Below are positions 51,300 to 60,125 of a DNA stretch of 64,000 nucleotides, one piece after another. Under the pieces are notes generated by a model. That model searched no databases and had not been told where the DNA came from. It worked only from the letters and a program-made list of their open reading frames with translations. The position numbers were made by a program, and so were the translations under genes. This stretch comes from Rhodococcus oryzae (GTDB lineage Bacteria; Actinomycetota; Actinomycetes; Mycobacteriales; Mycobacteriaceae): positions 1 to 64,000 of the forward strand of contig NZ_SUMD01000009.1 of assembly GCF_005049235.1 (NCBI RefSeq). The letters are read 5' to 3'. Position 1 is the first letter of the stretch. Each line of letters begins with the position of its first letter.

Positions 51300-52105
51300 G
51301 CGGGGTGTCCGTGGAGGTGGACGGGGGAGTCGCGGTGGTGACTCTCGACCGGCCCGATCGGCGCAATGCGTTCACCGGCGTGATGGGTCGCGCGCTGGGT
51401 GAGGCCTATCGGACTCTCGACGAGGACGATGCGACCCGAGTCATCGTGCTCACCGGTGCGCCCCCCGCGTTCTGTGCCGGCGCGGATCTCGCCGGTGGCG
51501 CCGACACCTTCGATGCTCCCGCCGCCGAGTTCACCGCCTCGCCGATAAATCCGTCGGCCTTCGATCTGCGTAAACCGGTGATCGCGGCAATGAACGGGCA
51601 CGCGATCGGAATCGGGTTCACGCTCGCGATGCAGGCGGACATCCGGATCGTCGCGGAGGACGCCAAGTACGCGATCCCGCAGGTCCGGCGCGGGGTGCTG
51701 CCCGACGCGATGTCCCATTGGACCGTTCCACATTTCGCCGGCTTGGCGGCCGCGGCGGATGTCCTGTTGACGGGCCGCACCTTCGACGGCGCCGAGGCGG
51801 TCCGGCTGGGGCTGGCGAGTCGGTGCCTGCCGTCGGACGAGGTGCTCCCCGCCGCTCTGGAGGTCGCTCGCGACATCGCGGTGAACACCGCACCGATGTC
51901 GGTGGCATTGTCCAAACGACTGCTGTGGCAGACCGCTCGACACGGGTACGGCCCGGAGCGCGTCGCGGCCCTCGAGACGGAACTGCACCTACGGGTGATG
52001 GGCAAACCCGATGCGGCCGAGGGAGTTCGAGCGTATCTGGACCGCCGCGACCCCCGGTGGACGTCGCGGCTGTCCATCGACTGGGAGGAGGTCTCGCCGG
52101 AATGA
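51296..52105 (+). CDS. Enoyl-CoA hydratase/isomerase family protein
   Basis: A 269-residue crotonase. The oxyanion-hole segments are AFCAGADLAGG (about residues 61-71) and NGHAIGIGFTLAMQADIRI. Of the two usual catalytic glutamates, neither is obvious; the region after RRGVLPD reads AMSHWTVPHFAG. It may be a hydratase, isomerase or another crotonase reaction. It starts at ATG 51296 overlapping the LLM stop and overlaps the next SDR gene at ATGA. Confidence 0.85.
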   Translation: MSGVSVEVDGGVAVVTLDRPDRRNAFTGVMGRALGEAYRTLDEDDATRVIVLTGAPPAFCAGADLAGGADTFDAPAAEFTASPINPSAFDLRKPVIAAMNGHAIGIGFTLAMQADIRIVAEDAKYAIPQVRRGVLPDAMSHWTVPHFAGLAAAADVLLTGRTFDGAEAVRLGLASRCLPSDEVLPAALEVARDIAVNTAPMSVALSKRLLWQTARHGYGPERVAALETELHLRVMGKPDAAEGVRAYLDRRDPRWTSRLSIDWEEVSPE

Positions 52106-53058
52106 CACAGCACGGGGCAACCCTCGGCAGCGCGAGCACCACGGACGAAGTCCTCGACGGCGTCGACCTGAGCGGACGCACCGTGCTCGTCACCGGGGTG
52201 ACGAGCGGTCTGGGCGCCGAGACCGCCCGGGCGCTGGCCGGAGCGGGCGCGCGCGTCATCCTCACCGCCCGTGACGTCGCCGCGGCCGGCTCGGTGGCGA
52301 CGCGGATAGGTGGGGCGTATCCCTCGTCGGAACCGGAGGTGTTCGGACTCGACCTCGCGGACCTGGAAAGCGTTCGCACCCTGGCAGATAGGCTGTCCGA
52401 GCGCCGGCTGGCGGTCGACATCCTGATCAACAACGCCGGGGTGATGTACACGCCGTTCGAACGCACCTGGCACGGGTTCGAGCTCCAGTTCGGCACCAAT
52501 CATCTCGGTCACTTCGCGCTCACCACCCTGCTGCTGCCGTCGCTGTCTGCCGCCGCCGATCGGTCCGGCGTCCCGGCCCGGGTGATCACGGTGTCCTCTG
52601 ACGCACACCGGGCGCACCCCGTCGATCTCGTCGATCCGAACTTCGAGAGCCGGGCCTACGACAAGTTCGTCGCCTACGGCCAGTCCAAGGCCGCGAACGT
52701 GCTGACGACCGTCGAGCTCGAGCGCAGGTTCGGTGGTCAGGGCGTGCACGCCTACTCGGTTCACCCGGGGGTGTGCGACACCGGCCTCGCCCGCCACATG
52801 TCCCGGGAGGACATGGCCGAGATGAAGCGCATGTCGGCGGGATCACCGAACGCGCTGACGAACCTCAAGTCCATCCCCGCCGCCGCGGCGACGTCGGTAT
52901 GGGGAGCGACCGCGCCCGACCTCGACACGGTGGGCGGTGCCTACCTCGCGGACTGCGGGATCGGTGCGGCCGCCGACCACGCCACCGATCCCGCCACCGC
53001 CGCTGCCCTGTGGGAATTGTCGGCCGAGCTGACCGCCCCCAGCGCGCGGCAGCCGTAA
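52102..53058 (+). CDS. SDR, retinol dehydrogenase/WW-domain oxidoreductase-like
   Basis: A 318-residue SDR of the retinol-dehydrogenase-like class: VLVTGVTSGLGAETARAL, ILINNAGVMYTPFERTWHGFELQFGTNHLGHFALT, the catalytic Ser in TVSSDAH, and YGQSKAANVL (YxxxK). The longer insert and the substrate loop HPGVCDTGLARHM are typical of that class. It could act on a steroid or another long alcohol. It overlaps the enoyl-CoA hydratase gene (ATGA) and is followed by the double acyl-CoA dehydrogenase gene. Confidence 0.87.
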   Translation: MTQHGATLGSASTTDEVLDGVDLSGRTVLVTGVTSGLGAETARALAGAGARVILTARDVAAAGSVATRIGGAYPSSEPEVFGLDLADLESVRTLADRLSERRLAVDILINNAGVMYTPFERTWHGFELQFGTNHLGHFALTTLLLPSLSAAADRSGVPARVITVSSDAHRAHPVDLVDPNFESRAYDKFVAYGQSKAANVLTTVELERRFGGQGVHAYSVHPGVCDTGLARHMSREDMAEMKRMSAGSPNALTNLKSIPAAAATSVWGATAPDLDTVGGAYLADCGIGAAADHATDPATAAALWELSAELTAPSARQP

Positions 53059-53087
53059 CCCACCCGAACTTCGTTCCAGGAGGACAC

Positions 53088-55331
53088 ATGTCACTATCGA
53101 TCAACGAGGACCAGCGGGCGCTCGCGGACTCCGTTGCGGCCTTCGCTCGCCGGACGGCGCCGATTGCCGACACCCGCAACGAGTTCGATGCCCTCTCCGT
53201 CGGTACCTGCCCCGCCTCGGTGTGGGATGCCCTGGTGCGTCAGGGCCTGCACAACATGTATCTCCCGGAGGCCGTTGGCGGTTCGGATTGCGGGCTGCCG
53301 GTGCTCGCGGTCGTGGTCGAGCAGCTCGGCAAGGCCATGTTCCCCGGCCCGTACCTCCCCACGGTGCTCACCAGTGCGGTGGCCATGACCGCCTCGAACG
53401 GCGCCGACGACCTGCTCGCGGCCTTCGGCGGCGGCGCCACCGGCGCGCTCGTCTCCGGGAATCGGCTGACGGCACGGGCGGTGGCCGGGGGTTGGGAGGT
53501 CGAGGGGATCTCCGATCCCACCATCGGGCTGCCCGGTGCCGAGCGGGTTCTCGTGTGCGCCGCGCTCGCGGACACACCCGGAGGGAGCCTGTGGTTCTGG
53601 CTGGAGCGAGCGGATCTCGACGGGGCCGCGAACACCGTGAAGGTGGCGCCCTGCGATGCGCTCGACCTGACGAGGTCGGTGGGGCGGCTCGAGCTCGCCG
53701 GCCACCGGATTCCCCACGACCGGGCGCTGTCCGGAATAGACCAGGGCAGGGTCGACCTCATCGTCGCCTCGCTCTTGGGAGCGGAGGCCAGCGGGATCGC
53801 CGGGTGGTGCGTGGAGACCGCGGTGGACTATGTGCGCACCCGTCACCAGTTCGGCCGCCCGGTCGGCAGCTTCCAGGCGGTTCAGCACAAGGCGGCGCTG
53901 ATGCTGGTCCGATCCCAGGTGGCCTGTGCGGCCGCGTGGGACGCGGCCCGCGCGGCCGGCGCGACCCCCGATCAGCAGAGGCTCGCGGCAGCGCAGGCGG
54001 CGCTCACCGCGGTCCCGGCCGGTGTCGACCAGGCGCTGGACTGCATCAGCCTGCTCGGCGGGATCGGGTTCACCTGGGAGCACGACGCACACCTGTACTG
54101 GCGCCGCGCCATCAGCATCGCCTCCGCGGTTGGCGCGCAGGATATCTGGGAGACCCGACTGGGAGAGGTGGCCCTGCACACCGAACGCGACTTCTCGTTC
54201 ATCGTGGCGGACTCGCTGCCTGAACTGCGGGAGCGGGTCGGGCATGCGCTGGACGAGGTGCTGGCACTTCCCGACGACGAGATCCCTTCGGAGGGATGGG
54301 CTCCGGCACGAGGTGGCTCACGGCGTGCCCGGCTGGCGGCGGAGGGGCTGACCGCGCCGCACTACCCGCAGCCCTACGGGCTCGATGCCGGGCCGGTCGA
54401 ACAGGCGGTGATCGGCGACGAGTTCGCCAGGCGCGGGCTCACCCAGCCCGACATGGGAATCGCGGAGTGGGTGCTGCCCACCCTGGTGGCGCACGGCAGC
54501 GAGGAGCAGCAGAAGCGGTTCGTGCCTGCCACCCTGCGTGGGGAACTCATCTGGTGCCAGTTGTTCTCCGAGCCCGGCGCGGGGTCGGATCTCGCCGGCC
54601 TGTCCACCCGCGCCCGCAAGGTCGACGGCGGCTGGGTGCTCACCGGACAGAAGGTGTGGAATTCCCAGGCGAAGGAGGCGGACTGGGGAGTGTGCCTCGC
54701 GCGGACCGACGCGGACGTGCCGAAGCACGCCGGTCTGACCTACTTCCTCATCGATATGCACGCTCCCGGTGTCGACGTGCGGCCGCTGCGTCAGGTGACC
54801 GGAATCTGGGAGTTCAACGAGGTCTTTCTCGACGAGGTGTTCGTGCCGGATGACGGCGTCGTCGCCGGCCCGGGCGACGGCTGGCGGCTTGCGGTCACCA
54901 CTCTGTCGAACGAGCGACTGAAGATGGGATCGGCCAAGCTGGGCCACGGATCGGCGAACATGGTTCGTCGGCTGCTCGACCGCGACGAGTACGGGAGCAC
55001 CCGGGACGAGGCCATGCGTGTCCTCGGCCGCAACACCGCCCGCGAGCTGTCGGTGGCGGCGCTGAACTTGCGGAGCGTGCTGCAGCGACTCCACGGATCG
55101 GAGGACACCACTGGGTCCCTGAACAGCGTGCAGAAGGTGTTCCACGCCATCGCCCAGCGCGATGGTTCCCGCGCGGTGGTCGCCCTGCTCGGACCGCTCG
55201 GCTGTGTTGGCAGCCCGGAAGAGCCGTATGTCCGTGACTACCTGGGGGTCCCGGCCGTCATGTTCGGTGGCGGAACCATCGAGATCCAGCTCAACGTCAT
55301 CGCCCAGCGCGTGCTCGGCCTGCCGCGCTGA
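53088..55331 (+). CDS. Double-domain acyl-CoA dehydrogenase, FadE34-like
   Basis: A 747-residue protein made of two fused acyl-CoA dehydrogenase domains. Residues 1 to about 375 form one (TRHQFGRPVGSFQAVQHKAA and GGIGFTWEHDAHLYWRRA near its end); residues about 385-747 form the second (WCQLFSEPGAGSDLAGLSTRARK, TGQKVWNSQAKEADWGVCLARTD, then LGCVGSPEEPYVRDYLGVPA). M. tuberculosis FadE34, used on cholesterol side-chain acyl-CoAs, has the same fused design at about 711 residues. CAGGAGG lies seven bases before the ATG at 53088. It is the last intact gene of the operon, with the chimeric remnant two bases after its stop codon. Confidence 0.9.
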   Translation: MSLSINEDQRALADSVAAFARRTAPIADTRNEFDALSVGTCPASVWDALVRQGLHNMYLPEAVGGSDCGLPVLAVVVEQLGKAMFPGPYLPTVLTSAVAMTASNGADDLLAAFGGGATGALVSGNRLTARAVAGGWEVEGISDPTIGLPGAERVLVCAALADTPGGSLWFWLERADLDGAANTVKVAPCDALDLTRSVGRLELAGHRIPHDRALSGIDQGRVDLIVASLLGAEASGIAGWCVETAVDYVRTRHQFGRPVGSFQAVQHKAALMLVRSQVACAAAWDAARAAGATPDQQRLAAAQAALTAVPAGVDQALDCISLLGGIGFTWEHDAHLYWRRAISIASAVGAQDIWETRLGEVALHTERDFSFIVADSLPELRERVGHALDEVLALPDDEIPSEGWAPARGGSRRARLAAEGLTAPHYPQPYGLDAGPVEQAVIGDEFARRGLTQPDMGIAEWVLPTLVAHGSEEQQKRFVPATLRGELIWCQLFSEPGAGSDLAGLSTRARKVDGGWVLTGQKVWNSQAKEADWGVCLARTDADVPKHAGLTYFLIDMHAPGVDVRPLRQVTGIWEFNEVFLDEVFVPDDGVVAGPGDGWRLAVTTLSNERLKMGSAKLGHGSANMVRRLLDRDEYGSTRDEAMRVLGRNTARELSVAALNLRSVLQRLHGSEDTTGSLNSVQKVFHAIAQRDGSRAVVALLGPLGCVGSPEEPYVRDYLGVPAVMFGGGTIEIQLNVIAQRVLGLPR

Positions 55332-55332
55332 C

Positions 55333-56061
55333 GTGAACGTCACGCTGCTCGCGGATGGCCTCGGTTTCACCGAGGGCCCGATCTGCCTGCCCGACAACCG
55401 GATGGCCGTGGTCTCCATGAGTCGGGGCTCGGTCATCGTCCTCGACCGGGGCGGCTCCGTCGAGGCCGAGCACCGGGTCGGGGGAGGCCCGAACGGTCTC
55501 GCGCTCGGTCCCGACGGTGGGCTCTATGTCGCACAGAACGGTGGTATCTGGGCGGCGCAGAGCACGGCGGAACCGGGAGTCCAGGTCATCCGCGACGGCG
55601 AGGTGTCGTACCTCACGAGGGGTTGGGCGCGCCCAACGACCTGGTCTTCGGGCCGGACGGGCGGCTGTGGGTCACCGATTCGCGGGAACAGGTCGACTTC
55701 TCCCACCCGTGCTCACCAAGCACCCCTGGTCGGTCAGTCGCTGGCCTACGGCGACCGCCGGCCGTACCTGGTCGCACTCATGGTTCTCGACCAGGAAGCG
55801 GCTGCGGCGTGGGCGACCTCGCGTGACATCGCCTTCGCGACACCGGCGGAGCTCGCCACACATCCCGGTGTGATCGCGGAGATCGACCGCGCGGTCGATC
55901 TCGCCAACGAGGACCTCGCTCGGGTGGAACAGGTCAAGCGCTATCGGGTGCTTCCGACGGAATGGACTCCGGAAGGCGGCGAACTCACCGCGAGCCTGAA
56001 GATCAAGAGGCGTGCCGTGCACGAGAAGTACGACGACGTATTCGACGCTCTGTACGCGTAG
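55333..56061 (+). pseudogene. Chimeric remnant: SMP-30/gluconolactonase start joined to acyl-CoA synthetase C-terminus
   Basis: From GTG 55333 the frame reads the start of an SMP-30/gluconolactonase protein (LADGLGFTEGPICLPDNRMAVVS, then GGGPNGLALGPDGGLYVAQNGG). After YLTR (near 55620) homology continues in another frame (GAPNDLVFGPDGRLWVTDSREQ), showing a frameshift. From about 55720 the original frame carries the C-terminal end of a long-chain acyl-CoA synthetase (VGQSLAYGDRRPYLVAL, then VEQVKRYRVLPTEWTPEGGELTASLKIKRRAVHEKYDDVFDALYA). The single frame stays open for 242 residues but neither protein is whole. A deletion that removed the rest of an SMP-30 gene and most of a fadD gene is the simplest cause. 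Confidence 0.85.
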
Positions 56062-56063
56062 CG

Positions 56064-56091
56064 ACCCGCCCCGGATCGGACCGGGGCGGGT
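56064..56091. terminator. Bidirectional hairpin terminator
   Basis: ACCCGCCCCGG pairs perfectly with CCGGGGCGGGT around a 6-base loop, two bases after the remnant's stop codon and before the convergent amine oxidase gene. Confidence 0.85.
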
Positions 56092-56152
56092 TCACCACGT
56101 GTCGTGCTTCGAACACGGCGTCAGCCAGCGTGCGCGCCTCGGCCGTGCACGG

Positions 56153-57529
56153 TCATCCGATTCTGCGGATGAGGTCGGCCTCGCGCCGGCCGGAGAGAAG
56201 CGCGCCATGGACCGTGGAGGATTCGGTGGCGTGCGTGGCCTCACCGGCGAAGAAGACTCGATTGCCGATCGGTTCGGCGACGATGCCCCGGTCGTCGGGG
56301 GTGGAGTCGATGCCGGGGTAGGAGTAGGAGCCGCGGGCGTAGGGGTCGGACGACCAGCGAGTGATCCGATAGTCGCGGGGTTCGGGCGCACTCTCGCCGT
56401 ACATGGCGCGTAGGGCGAGCATCCCTTCGGCGACGGTGGCGGTGTCGTCGAGGGTTTCGATGCGGCGCGCGACCGACCCGCCGCGCAGCGCGGCGATCAC
56501 GGGCACCCCGGTGACGCTTTGTAGCGGAAACCATGCGGCCATCGGATCGTTCGGCACGCCGAATTGGGCGATGAGCTCGGCGTCATCCCAGAACTGGGTG
56601 TCGAAGCGTAGATACAGCTTGTTGTAGACGCCCATGCCGAGGCGCCCGATCGCCTCCTGTTTCTTCGCTGGCAACGGCGGATCGAAGGTGACGGCATCGG
56701 TCTTCAACACCCCCAGCGGCAGGGTGACGACCACGTGATCGGCATGGAAGACACCGTGGTCGGTATGCACCCGAACCCCGGTGGTGTCGTGGGCGATCCG
56801 ATCGACGACATGACCCAATCGCACGTCCAGGCCCTCGGCGAGCCGGGTCGGGATCTCGTCGTAGCCGCGGGGAAAGACCACCTGATCGCCGCCGTGGCTC
56901 ACGTGGTGCTGGCCGACCCACAGCGGGACCTGTTCGGGGTCGGCGCCGAAAGAGTCCTGGATGAAGTGGTGGACGGTGTTTCGGACGCGGTCGGCGCGGA
57001 TGCCGGTCAGGCGCAGCTGCGTCAGCACCAGGTCGATAGCGGCGGCGAAGGAGGTGTTCGAGAACCGTGGGAGCGCGGACAGCACCTGTATTGCGGCCAG
57101 GGCCGCCGCGGCGTCGGCTTCGTGCTCCGCCATCTCGGCCGCGGTCAGGTGGTCGCCGCCGCTGTAGGTGGTGATGACGTTCTGATTGAGCACCACGGTG
57201 GGGAGCTTGAACTCGTCGCGCAGCTCGGTGACGGGGTTGCCGTCGATGCCATGGATCCAGGAGGCGCCCAGGTCCAGCGGCATGTCTTGCCAATTGCGAT
57301 CGGTCCACAATCGACCTCCCATGCGGTCGCGTGCTTCGAGCACCGTCACCCGGCGTCCGTCTCGGGCGAGGTCGCGTGCTGCGGTGAGCCCCGCGATGCC
57401 GGCTCCGATCACCAGCACAGAACCGGTGCCCGGCGTCGATGCGTTGGCGCTGCGGCGCCCGAAGCCTGCGGCCGACGTGGTTGCGAGGATCGCGGCTCCG
57501 ATAAGCACGGACCGTCGGTTCGGACTCAT
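56153..57529 (-). CDS. Exported flavin amine oxidase (polyamine oxidase-like)
   Basis: A 458-residue flavoprotein amine oxidase. The N-terminus MSPNRRSVLIGAAILATTSAAG looks like a Tat signal with a twin-arginine motif, fitting export of a folded FAD protein. FAD-binding motif: VLVIGAGIAGLTAARDLARDGRRVTVLEARDRMGGR; substrate and flavin contacts at LGASWIHG, PLGVLKTDAV and VFFAGEATHATESSTVHGALLSGRREA. It should oxidise a primary or secondary amine with release of H2O2. AAGGAA precedes the ATG at 57529. A TetR gene lies upstream with a palindromic operator in between. Confidence 0.9.
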   Translation of the reverse strand: MSPNRRSVLIGAAILATTSAAGFGRRSANASTPGTGSVLVIGAGIAGLTAARDLARDGRRVTVLEARDRMGGRLWTDRNWQDMPLDLGASWIHGIDGNPVTELRDEFKLPTVVLNQNVITTYSGGDHLTAAEMAEHEADAAAALAAIQVLSALPRFSNTSFAAAIDLVLTQLRLTGIRADRVRNTVHHFIQDSFGADPEQVPLWVGQHHVSHGGDQVVFPRGYDEIPTRLAEGLDVRLGHVVDRIAHDTTGVRVHTDHGVFHADHVVVTLPLGVLKTDAVTFDPPLPAKKQEAIGRLGMGVYNKLYLRFDTQFWDDAELIAQFGVPNDPMAAWFPLQSVTGVPVIAALRGGSVARRIETLDDTATVAEGMLALRAMYGESAPEPRDYRITRWSSDPYARGSYSYPGIDSTPDDRGIVAEPIGNRVFFAGEATHATESSTVHGALLSGRREADLIRRIG

Positions 57530-57577
57530 GGTGGTTCCTTCCTTGGACCCTCTGTGTCGGTACAACTAAGGCCCTTA

Positions 57578-57595
57578 TGGTACATCGATGTACCA
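57578..57595. promoter_or_regulatory. Perfect 18-bp palindromic operator
   Basis: TGGTACATCGATGTACCA has no spacer and lies 49-66 bp before the amine oxidase start. An extra half-site GGTACA occurs near 57559. The TetR gene directly upstream is the likely source of the binding protein. Confidence 0.75.
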
Positions 57596-57642
57596 GATAT
57601 CGCGCTGCCTGAAGTGCCGGGCGCCCAACGATCCTCGAGAAC

Positions 57643-58188
57643 TCAGTCGCGCTTGGCTGCCCCGTGCAGGATCATCGAGAGGAGGAAATCGGGTGCCTGC
57701 CGGGAGCCCATCTGCTCGTCGAGGACCAGGTACCAGGCGGTCTCCGCCAGACCGAAGAGGGTGAAGGACAACCACTGCGGCGGCAGTTCGGGGCGGATGT
57801 GGCCCTCGCGCTGGCCGCGGGCGAAGAACTCGTCGAGACGGTTCATCAGGTCCTCGGCCCGCGCGACCAGTGCCGGCTGACTCAGGAGATGCGGTTCCAG
57901 GGACAGGACTCCCCAGATCTGGGCCAGCGGCAGAAAGTTGTTCGTCAGTGCGGTCAGTGCGGTCTGGAAGTCCGCTGTGCCGAGTTCGGCGGCGTCGAGC
58001 GCCTCGGCCGCCCTGGCATGAATGCGGTCGGCCAATGCGGTGACGAGTGTCTCGCGGGTCGGAAACAATCGCGTCAAAGAGGTGCGGCTGATCCCAGCTG
58101 CCTGTGCGATCGACTGCATGGACGCGCCCCTGTCGCGTGCCAGAACGGGGGTCGCGGCGGCCAGGATGGTCTCTCTCATCGTTGACAC
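57643..58188 (-). CDS. TetR/AcrR family transcriptional regulator
   Basis: A compact 181-residue TetR regulator: ILAAATPVLARDRGASMQSIAQAAGISRTSLTRLFPTRETLVTAL, followed by the ligand domain with ALTALTNNFLPLAQIWGVLSLEPHLL. The start is GTG 58188 or ATG 58179. It lies upstream of the amine oxidase gene on the same strand with a 113-bp gap that holds a perfect palindrome, so it probably represses that gene separately from its own transcription. Confidence 0.85.
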   Translation of the reverse strand: MSTMRETILAAATPVLARDRGASMQSIAQAAGISRTSLTRLFPTRETLVTALADRIHARAAEALDAAELGTADFQTALTALTNNFLPLAQIWGVLSLEPHLLSQPALVARAEDLMNRLDEFFARGQREGHIRPELPPQWLSFTLFGLAETAWYLVLDEQMGSRQAPDFLLSMILHGAAKRD

Positions 58189-58242
58189 GCGATCATCGTA
58201 GTTGGGGATCGTCTCCGCTCCCGTGCTCGCTTGCGCGTGTGG

Positions 58243-59922
58243 CTACCGCACGACCAGGTCGTGATCGGTGGCGCTGAGGGTGATGGGCGCCACGCGCTTG
58301 CCCCGCGACCAGTCCCGCACGAACGCGTCGAGGGTCGGGTCTGCGCCACGCGTGTCGTAGGCGGCGCGGGGTACCTCGATCGCGCCGACCAGATGCCTCG
58401 GCTGATCGTCGAGGCCAGTGCCGCGCGGCCCCAGGCGAAGGCCGTCCGCGGTGTGCAGGAGTACCGGGATGGTCTTCCCGTCGGGTGCGGTGACCGTGGC
58501 GGGCCGAGTGGTCGCGGCCGGATCGAAATGCTCGACGGACAGCCGGTAGGCCGACGGTCCGGCGTGCAAGCCGGCTTCGTCGAGCAGGCGCGGATCGAGG
58601 ATCGAGTACGGAACCTGTGCCTCGACGAGCAGTTCGGCGTCGATCAGGGTGTCGCGAGCGGGCAGCTGCGCAGACAGATTCCACGGCGCGGGCGGCGCGA
58701 GGGTGTCCGACGACCGGTCCGACGGCGGATTCTTCAACGGGGCTCCGGGCAGCGGCGCACCGGTGGCCGCGAACGACCAGGCCGGGTCGTTCAGGTTCTT
58801 GTGCCAGAACCCGGACCGGCGGTCCTGGCGTCCGGCGACTCGCAGCTCACGACGGTCCGGGCCCACGCCGGTGGAGTGCACGCTGATGGCCGAGGTGATC
58901 TCGCCGGGAATCTTGGGCTGGTGCACCCAGTCCTGTGCGGGTAGCTGGATCGCCGCGAAGTGGTGGAACCACGACTCGAACGCCGAGTTCGGGGCGGTGG
59001 GTTTGCCACTCTGGTCGTCCCAGCTGTATCGGAAGAACACCGAATCTCCGCCGGTGCCGTCGATGTCGTAGTTGCGGGTGTACATGTCGCCGTACTTGTT
59101 CATCACGAAAGTGGTTGAGGCCGAGGAGGACAGGGCGATCGACTGGAATCGCCCGCCGACGGGGCCGCCGATCTCGTAGCTGTCGTCGTCGGGCAACCAC
59201 GGGTCGGCGTACGTGATGCGACTGCCGTCCCCGGTCAGTGTGGGCACCATCGTCATCTTCGCTAGCCCGAAGAAGTGAATCCGTCCCGCGACGTCCGCGT
59301 AGGTCTGGTTGTCCCAGGGCGATCCGACGCTCAGTGCCCAGGTACCCGGATCCCCGCCCGGTAGCTGCTTCCCCTTGCCGAGCCACAGCGGTGCCCCGAA
59401 CGAGGAGGTCCAGTTCCAGAAGAGCGGCGCCTGCGAGGCGTTGTCCATGGTGTAGATCCACCCGTCCTCGTCGACCGCGACCAGCTCGTCGTCATCCACC
59501 GAGATCCCGACCAGGCGATCGCGCAGGCACGTCGGCAGCGGCGCGTATCGCCACGGCTCGGGATTGGCGCCGTTCCACGACCGGGGACGGGTGAGCAACG
59601 CGTTCCCGGCCAGCGCGTAGTCCCAGAACTTGTTGAACTGGGTTGTCTGGGTGCGTAGTTCGACGCTCATCGGGGCATCCGTTCCCGCGAACTCCGGCAG
59701 GCCCGCCAACCCGTCCCTGGCGCCGAACGACGGCAGGCCGGGCGGCACCTGCGCGGTGCCGAAGGGGACGCAGTCGGCAGGTGCGCTCGATGTGGACGCG
59801 GCCATCGCGGCAGGCGCCGACGCGGTCAGCGCCACAACCGCAATCGAGCAGGTGAGAGCGGTGCGAATGCGAAACCGCGGGGCGTTGTCGGGATTGGTAG
59901 GAATGCTCACGACCTGAAACAT
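58243..59922 (-). CDS. Secreted protein of unknown function
   Basis: A 559-residue exported protein with a signal peptide (RTALTCSIAVVALTASAPAAMAA). I do not recognise the family. The body is rich in Trp, Asp and Gly and shows blade-like segments such as ISVDDDELVAVDEDGWIYTMDN, WALSVGSPWDN and SSASTTFVMNKYGDMYTRNYDIDGTGGD, suggesting a beta-propeller or another all-beta fold. The C-terminus may be a second domain (about 420-559). No catalytic signature is evident. It starts at ATG 59922 by choice of signal peptide; a GTG 12 bases later is possible. It precedes the TetR-amine oxidase pair on the same strand. Confidence 0.6.
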   Translation of the reverse strand: MFQVVSIPTNPDNAPRFRIRTALTCSIAVVALTASAPAAMAASTSSAPADCVPFGTAQVPPGLPSFGARDGLAGLPEFAGTDAPMSVELRTQTTQFNKFWDYALAGNALLTRPRSWNGANPEPWRYAPLPTCLRDRLVGISVDDDELVAVDEDGWIYTMDNASQAPLFWNWTSSFGAPLWLGKGKQLPGGDPGTWALSVGSPWDNQTYADVAGRIHFFGLAKMTMVPTLTGDGSRITYADPWLPDDDSYEIGGPVGGRFQSIALSSSASTTFVMNKYGDMYTRNYDIDGTGGDSVFFRYSWDDQSGKPTAPNSAFESWFHHFAAIQLPAQDWVHQPKIPGEITSAISVHSTGVGPDRRELRVAGRQDRRSGFWHKNLNDPAWSFAATGAPLPGAPLKNPPSDRSSDTLAPPAPWNLSAQLPARDTLIDAELLVEAQVPYSILDPRLLDEAGLHAGPSAYRLSVEHFDPAATTRPATVTAPDGKTIPVLLHTADGLRLGPRGTGLDDQPRHLVGAIEVPRAAYDTRGADPTLDAFVRDWSRGKRVAPITLSATDHDLVVR

Positions 59923-60125
59923 CAACTGGGATCGATGATTTGTTACTTGTCGCAGGTCGAGACCTCCTTCCCATTTCCCTCGGTGGTGCTCCCTGCTCCA
60001 CATCCCCGCACCGACGAGATGACGGTGGCATGTTCCAATGGGAGAGGTTCGGCCAGGGGGAAATGGCCGAGGCGGAAGCGAAGTGGGCCGACGCGGCCGA
60101 CTTCGCTACAAGGGGAGGGGTTGCA

